Shown here piece after piece: positions 6,289-9,579 of a stretch of 9,579 bases of DNA. The stretch spans positions 1 through 9,579 of the forward strand of contig CADCOZ010000142.1 of NCBI GenBank assembly GCA_902803125.1, given 5' to 3'. The stretch is from an uncultured Ruminococcus sp. GTDB taxonomy: Bacteria > Bacillota > Clostridia > Oscillospirales > Acutalibacteraceae. How positions within the stretch are numbered: position 1 is the first letter of the stretch; every line of letters begins with the position of its first letter. The translations under genes were made by a program, and so were the position numbers. The notes under the pieces are model-generated. The model had not been told where the DNA came from. It saw nothing but the letters and a program-made list of their open reading frames with translations, and made no database searches.

Positions 6289-8516
6289 TTTTGTCCCTTC
6301 CTTTCATAATAAACGAAAATAGAAATGGCTGTTTCCAAATGCCTTCTGTCTTCGGCTTTCATGATCCAGTCATAGACCTTACTGCTGAAGGTGCGGGCAT
6401 TCTTTTTGTCAATCAGACTTTTGTCCTCACACATTCTGGCAAGGAAATAGGCGGCTCGTGCCAGATAGATGCGATCCTGACGGCAGCCGCGAATCGTTTC
6501 CAGTAAATTATAGATAAAGCTCATGCCCTTGGCGTTGTCGGGAGAGTGGATAAAATCATTGAGAAGCCGCAGTTTTTCGCCCTGCACTTTGTCCCGATAG
6601 ATGTGCCAGGGATAGGTATGGCGGCCATCGTCCGAAAATAGTGTTACGGCGTTTTTGCCGTCCTGCTGTTTGGAACATTTTTCCAACGCTTCGGTATCGG
6701 CGGCAAAACGAATCACGGGATACTTGCTTTTACAGATACCGATACCCGCCGACACTTTCAGACGACCGCCGGTCAGGCTGTCCAGTTCTTCATGAATTTG
6801 CAGGGAAGCGGCGATGACATCGTTCCAAGCGCCCACCAAAAAGACATCATCACCGCCGGCATACAGCACGGTTACCTGACTGTTGGTTTCTTTCAGCAGT
6901 TCCGCCAGCCGCCGCTTGAAGAAAACGGACAACTGGGTGGACAGGGCAGCCGTGCGGGCGATGCTGATATCCTGACCGAAACCGCTGATAAAGGTGCTGC
7001 CAAGATTGTCCACGTCCATACGCAGAACGCCGAGCCGCTCGATGCCTTCGGCACTTTTGCCTAACTGTTCCAGCAGATTGCTGTTTTGGTAATCGCATAC
7101 CATGATGCTGATTCTCTGCGGACAGCTTTCGATGAAATCGGAAGAAACGGTGTTTTTACAGTAAATGTGTTTGATATTGTCAGCGGTCAGCTGAGCGATA
7201 ACCTCTTTTTCGTTCAATAGGGTGAGGTACGCCTCTCCTTGGTAGGAAAAGACCGGCAGACAGCGGTCATCTAAACGGTTTTTCAGCAGAACCGGAAAGA
7301 CCGTGTCTGTCATGATGGCAGAGGATAGTTCCGTGAAGAAGCGGCACCACGGGCATTTCGAGTTCTGGGGTGTTACGGTATCAGAGGGTGTGCCGCAAAC
7401 GGAGCATTCACGACCGTCTTTTTGGGGAACGGGACGGTTCAGCAGTATCAGTTCTTCGGCAGAATACCGTTGTAATTTCCGCACCGCTAATTTGGCGGTG
7501 AGGTTTTGGAAAATGGCGGCATAAGACCCGACGGGTTCGTTCAAAAAAGCGTTGGGGGTGCAGGGCTGTGTGTCCCAAACCACGCAAAGACCGGAACCGA
7601 AGGAGCGGATCGCCCAGCGGTTCAGGTTGGCGTGAATCTTCTGAAGCCGCTCGGAACTATCGGGTAAGGCCGGTAAAAGTATGTAACAATGACCGCCGCC
7701 GCTGTAAAGAACACTGACACCGTCAAGATCAAAGGCTTCGGTGATCTCATCGGTCAGCATCTGCATGACCAGCTCGATGAAGAAGGACTTCGCCCGCAGG
7801 GTTTTCAGGGCATTGTCGGCGGTAATGGTGTAGATGAAGTTCTGAATGCCGGAAAAATCGGCAGAATAGAGGAGAAGGGCTTCGGTTTCTTTGAGAGCCG
7901 CTGTCGAAATTTTGCCGTGGACGTGCTGAAAAGCCGTTAACGCACCGCTGAACGCCGCCGACAATCGGGCGTGTTCATAAAGGGACAGGTCGCACAAAAG
8001 GGTGTTGTCTGCGGCCAAGGGAATGTCGGCGGCATACTCCCGCAGCATCTCTAAAAGCTGACGGTTGTTGGCATAGGAACCGTGCTTTTCCAGCCATGCG
8101 GTAATATCCTGCCATTTGCGGCGGTAATCGGCACCGGTGCTTTGGCTGGCAGAAGCAGAGGAAAAGGTCTTTTTCTCGGTGTCATACAGCAGAACACGCT
8201 TTGGAACGACTGAACCGGGCGTTGGCCACAGCCGCTCAAAAACGGAATAAAGCGGAGCGGGTTGGCCGCTAATCTCGCCAAAATCATCCCCAAAACGGCC
8301 AGCCATATTTTTCGGTGCCGCCAGTACAGCGGATAAATCACAAATGGCGGCTGTATCGGTATCCGGCTCGGCGGGCGGTACAGACAAGGTACGACGGAAA
8401 AGCTCCTGAGCGGCGGCTTGAGCCTGTTCAGCCCCACAGCCATGCCAACGGCTGTATACTCTGGGCAAATAACGGAGCAGTGCATACCGCACAGCCTCAA
8501 AAACAGATGTTTGCAT
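6285..8516 (-). CDS. cas10: Cas10/Csm1 with intact GGDD cyclase and no HD nuclease motif
   Basis: Large subunit of the type III-A complex; on target RNA binding it makes cyclic oligoadenylates. The 743 residues from ATG 8516 show a first palm domain (ADFSGIQNFIY at 219-229, LYSGGGHCYILLP at 270-282), a zinc finger with Cys371, Cys374, Cys388 and Cys391, and a second palm domain (LGVLRMDVDNLG at 495-506, LYAGGDDVFLVG at 551-562). GGDD is at 554-557. Helical Cas10 features follow (PVIRFAADTEALEKCSK at 600-616). The N terminus is unusual: no HD dipeptide exists anywhere in the protein. Only about 60 residues precede the segment AICDLSAVLAAPKNMAGR (57-74), which seems to match the end of the usual HD domain. 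The ssDNase is therefore probably absent, which is an inference from motifs. ATG 8516 is chosen because AGAGGTG lies 7 bases upstream; the TTG at 8522 sits too close to it and an in-frame stop precedes it. It is the first gene of the operon. Confidence 0.95.
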   Translation of the reverse strand: MQTSVFEAVRYALLRYLPRVYSRWHGCGAEQAQAAAQELFRRTLSVPPAEPDTDTAAICDLSAVLAAPKNMAGRFGDDFGEISGQPAPLYSVFERLWPTPGSVVPKRVLLYDTEKKTFSSASASQSTGADYRRKWQDITAWLEKHGSYANNRQLLEMLREYAADIPLAADNTLLCDLSLYEHARLSAAFSGALTAFQHVHGKISTAALKETEALLLYSADFSGIQNFIYTITADNALKTLRAKSFFIELVMQMLTDEITEAFDLDGVSVLYSGGGHCYILLPALPDSSERLQKIHANLNRWAIRSFGSGLCVVWDTQPCTPNAFLNEPVGSYAAIFQNLTAKLAVRKLQRYSAEELILLNRPVPQKDGRECSVCGTPSDTVTPQNSKCPWCRFFTELSSAIMTDTVFPVLLKNRLDDRCLPVFSYQGEAYLTLLNEKEVIAQLTADNIKHIYCKNTVSSDFIESCPQRISIMVCDYQNSNLLEQLGKSAEGIERLGVLRMDVDNLGSTFISGFGQDISIARTAALSTQLSVFFKRRLAELLKETNSQVTVLYAGGDDVFLVGAWNDVIAASLQIHEELDSLTGGRLKVSAGIGICKSKYPVIRFAADTEALEKCSKQQDGKNAVTLFSDDGRHTYPWHIYRDKVQGEKLRLLNDFIHSPDNAKGMSFIYNLLETIRGCRQDRIYLARAAYFLARMCEDKSLIDKKNARTFSSKVYDWIMKAEDRRHLETAISIFVYYERKGQK

Positions 8517-8553
8517 TATCAATCACCTCTTGATTGTATCTAAGGACAGCCAC

Positions 8554-8662
8554 TTGGGGGAAAACTTTTTCTGGCGAAAAAAGTTTTCCCCCAATCCCCC
8601 TTTCAAAATTCGCTGACTTGACCGCAATCAACATTATTAGTTATTCGTTATTCTTTATTTCT
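8554..8662. repeat. Intergenic repeat copy B with a perfect 17-bp hairpin
   Basis: The left arm at 8554-8570 (TTGGGGGAAAACTTTTT) is the exact inverse of 8578-8594, with a 7-base loop CTGGCGA. After it come a C-rich block, AATTCGCTGA at 8608-8617, AACATTATTA at 8630-8639 and an AT-rich tail. The same blocks occur in the same order in copy A (2105-2285), which has extra sequence opening the stem. The hairpin has no U tract on either side, so it is not an ordinary terminator. It falls inside the predicted untranslated leader of the cas operon mRNA, about 23 bases upstream of the cas10 ribosome binding site. Confidence 0.8.
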
Positions 8663-8706
8663 GCATCAAGATGGGAAATAGGCACTTTAGCTTCATATGC
8701 GATACT

Positions 8707-8735
8707 ATTATAAACATTTTGTAGATTTATGTCAA
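8707..8735 (-). promoter_or_regulatory. Sigma-A promoter of the cas10-csm-cas6 operon
   Basis: Read on the minus strand, TTGACA (8735-8730) is followed after exactly 17 bases by TATAAT (8712-8707). Both hexamers match the consensus fully. Transcription should start near 8700, leaving a leader of about 184 bases that contains repeat copy B before cas10. The -35 is overlapped by one arm of an inverted repeat (8727-8735), a possible operator. Such a perfect promoter suggests strong expression unless repressed. Confidence 0.88.
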
Positions 8736-8771
8736 TCTTTTTTCCGTATGGAGAGGAATTTTTTGACATAA
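8727..8771. promoter_or_regulatory. Inverted repeat over the cas promoter -35 (possible operator)
   Basis: TTATGTCAA at 8727-8735 and TTGACATAA at 8763-8771 are perfect 9-bp inverse copies separated by 27 bases. The left arm covers the -35 of the cas operon; the right arm lies about 25 bases upstream of the -35 of the divergent gene. A dimeric regulator could bind here. The right arm may also be only a chance -35 look-alike. Confidence 0.35.
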
Positions 8772-8796
8772 TGAGGGGAGTTTACGGTCAGACGGA

Positions 8797-8826
8797 TTGA
8801 CGGAATATTCAAGGATGTGATAAAAT
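8797..8826 (+). promoter_or_regulatory. Extended -10 promoter of the CARF-like gene
   Basis: TTGACG (8797-8802) and TAAAAT (8821-8826) are 18 bases apart, and TGA directly before the -10 gives the TGn extension. Start of transcription is expected near 8833, giving a leader of about 25 bases that includes AAAAGGAG (8843-8850), 8 bases before the ATG. The gene is therefore expressed on its own, divergently from the cas operon. Confidence 0.72.
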
Positions 8827-8858
8827 AGACAAAAGCTTGATGAAAAGGAGAAAAGCAT

Positions 8859-9515
8859 ATGAAAAAGTTTGTGGCCAGTGTTCCTTTTCAGCCGAACCTG
8901 GTGCCGGTGGTGTATACGCCGACAGACAGCACCAGTCCGCTGGTGTATGACCAGCCACACGATTTCCCAATTCTGAATGCAGTGAACGCCTATGCCGCCG
9001 AAGGGGAATCAATAGAAATGATTATCCTGCTGCCGGTCTGCCCCGAAGGGAATAACTGTATGAAGAATATGCCGCTGATTCGTTCGCAGATTCAGACCCT
9101 GACCGAAGCCAAACATCTTGACTGTACCATTACCGTTCTGACATATGATGACAGTGAGGAAATAGAGGTCATGCTGCGGCTGTACGGTGATTTGCTCAGT
9201 CATCTGAACGATAACGATGAGGTTTATTTTTGTGTCACCTACGGCACCAAGCCGGTTCCGCTGGTGCAGATGATGGCTCTTCGGTATGCCTTCCATGCCA
9301 GAAGCAACCTGTTTGTCGGGGCTATTGTATACGGTAAACTGCACGGCAGTGTTCGAAATCCGGAGGGCGGTGACCTGTTTGATGTAACGTCACTGTTTTA
9401 CATGGAGGAACTGTCGGAGAGCTTTTGGCGAATGGGCATCAGCGACCCCGAAGAAAAGATGAAGGCCTTCATGCTGTCTGAAAGAGAGGGGAAGGAAGAT
9501 GACCCGTCAGAATGA
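8859..9515 (+). CDS. CARF-like protein, presumed cyclic oligoadenylate sensor
   Basis: 218 residues, not recognised as a named family. The central part reads like a CARF (Rossmann-type) ligand-binding domain of the kind found in Csm6/Csx1 and DxTHG (TM1812-like) proteins: strand MIILLPV at 54-60, strand ITVLTY at 91-96, then EVYFCVTYGTKPVPLVQMMALRYA at about 121-144. There TYGTKP would take the place of the THGFR or TGGTK nucleotide-binding loop. GAIVYGKLHG at 154-163 and LFDVTSLFYM at 173-182 follow, as in that family. No HEPN RxxxxH motif, PD-(D/E)XK or membrane segment is seen. The protein ends in an acidic, charged tail. Its stop overlaps the next gene by 17 bases. By position it would replace Csm6 beside an HD-less, cyclase-positive Cas10. 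It could be a ring nuclease, a regulator, or the sensor half of a two-gene effector. The CARF assignment is by pattern only. Confidence 0.68.
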   Translation: MKKFVASVPFQPNLVPVVYTPTDSTSPLVYDQPHDFPILNAVNAYAAEGESIEMIILLPVCPEGNNCMKNMPLIRSQIQTLTEAKHLDCTITVLTYDDSEEIEVMLRLYGDLLSHLNDNDEVYFCVTYGTKPVPLVQMMALRYAFHARSNLFVGAIVYGKLHGSVRNPEGGDLFDVTSLFYMEELSESFWRMGISDPEEKMKAFMLSEREGKEDDPSE

Positions 9516-9579
9516 AGCCGTTTGGCAGGAAATAGACCGACTGGCGGATCGCTATGAACAGGCACAGAGCCGTCAGGAA
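9499..9579 (+). CDS. Start of an unrecognised gene overlapping the CARF-like gene (partial)
   Basis: An ATG at 9499, with GGGGAAGG just upstream, opens a frame that stays open to the window edge (27 codons: MTRQNEAVW, then EIDRLADRYEQ, AQSRQE). It overlaps the end of the CARF-like gene by 17 bases in another frame, so it is probably translationally coupled to it. The visible part is charged, helical and lacks a signal peptide. It may be the effector partner of the CARF-like protein, or the continuation of one longer protein split by a frameshift. No function can be assigned from 27 residues. Confidence 0.6.
   Translation, partial: MTRQNEAVWQEIDRLADRYEQAQSRQE

Larger units (their letters stand above)
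8517..8858. other. Divergent intergenic region between cas10 and the CARF-like gene
   Basis: This 342-base region has no credible gene. From left to right it holds the cas10 ribosome binding site (8524-8530), repeat copy B with its hairpin (8554-8662), the -10 and -35 of the cas operon promoter on the minus strand (8707-8735), a 9-bp inverted repeat (8727-8771), the CARF-like gene promoter (8797-8826) and that gene's ribosome binding site AAAAGGAG (8843-8850). No CRISPR repeats are present. Confidence 0.85.

Noticed and set aside
8554..8594. Hairpin of repeat copy B as an intrinsic terminator
   Set aside because: The stem is strong, but no U tract follows it on either strand, and the consensus cas promoter would have to read through it to reach cas10.
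8763..8772. TTGACATAAT as a second plus-strand promoter
   Set aside because: It is a good -35 look-alike, but no -10 is found 16-18 bases downstream, and no -35 sits upstream if CATAAT is taken as a -10.

Overview
The window holds a complete effector operon of a type III-A CRISPR-Cas (Csm) system on the minus strand. A CARF-like gene diverges from it, and two unrelated housekeeping or accessory genes (upp and a secreted NlpC/P60 hydrolase) lie on the far side. Strong AGGAGG-type ribosome binding sites, a GTG start with a perfect Shine-Dalgarno on upp, consensus sigma-A promoters and a Sec-secreted NlpC/P60 protein point to a Bacillota (Firmicutes) bacterium of roughly balanced base composition. 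A Negativicutes or clostridial gut or oral anaerobe would fit, but this is only an impression.

Layout. Plus strand 42-686: upp (uracil phosphoribosyltransferase). A bidirectional rho-independent terminator at 742-803 separates it from a convergent gene at 801-2045 (minus) for a secreted NlpC/P60 peptidase with two C-terminal Ig-like repeats. Positions 2046-2263 are a hairpin-rich intergenic repeat (copy A). The minus-strand operon then reads, in transcription order, cas10/csm1 (8516-6285), csm2 (6288-5830), csm3 (5816-5112), csm4 (5137-4169), csm5 (4169-3006) and cas6 (3013-2264). Most junctions overlap, so the genes are almost certainly co-translated. The 342-base region 8517-8858 carries a second copy of the repeat (copy B) with a perfect 17-bp hairpin. 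It also carries a textbook promoter for the cas operon (TTGACA-17-TATAAT) and an extended -10 promoter for the divergent gene. Plus strand 8859-9515 encodes a short CARF-like protein. A further gene starts at 9499, overlaps it, and runs off the window.

How the genes work together. Cas6 should cut the pre-crRNA. Cas10, Csm2, Csm3, Csm4 and Csm5 should form the crRNA-guided complex, with Csm3 slicing target RNA at an aspartate that is present. Cas10 keeps the GGDD cyclase motif and the zinc finger but has no HD dipeptide, and its N-terminal region is short. I therefore infer that it lacks the usual ssDNase and relies on cyclic oligoadenylate signalling. The divergent CARF-like protein would be the natural receptor, but it has no room for a HEPN RNase of the Csm6 kind. 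The overlapping partial gene after it is therefore the best candidate for the effector partner. No CRISPR array and no cas1/cas2 are visible.

Most worth a second look: the CARF-like protein plus its overlapping partner, paired with an HD-less Cas10; the two related structured repeats that bracket the operon, one of them in the cas mRNA leader; and a 15-bp tandem duplication that rewrote the start of csm3.
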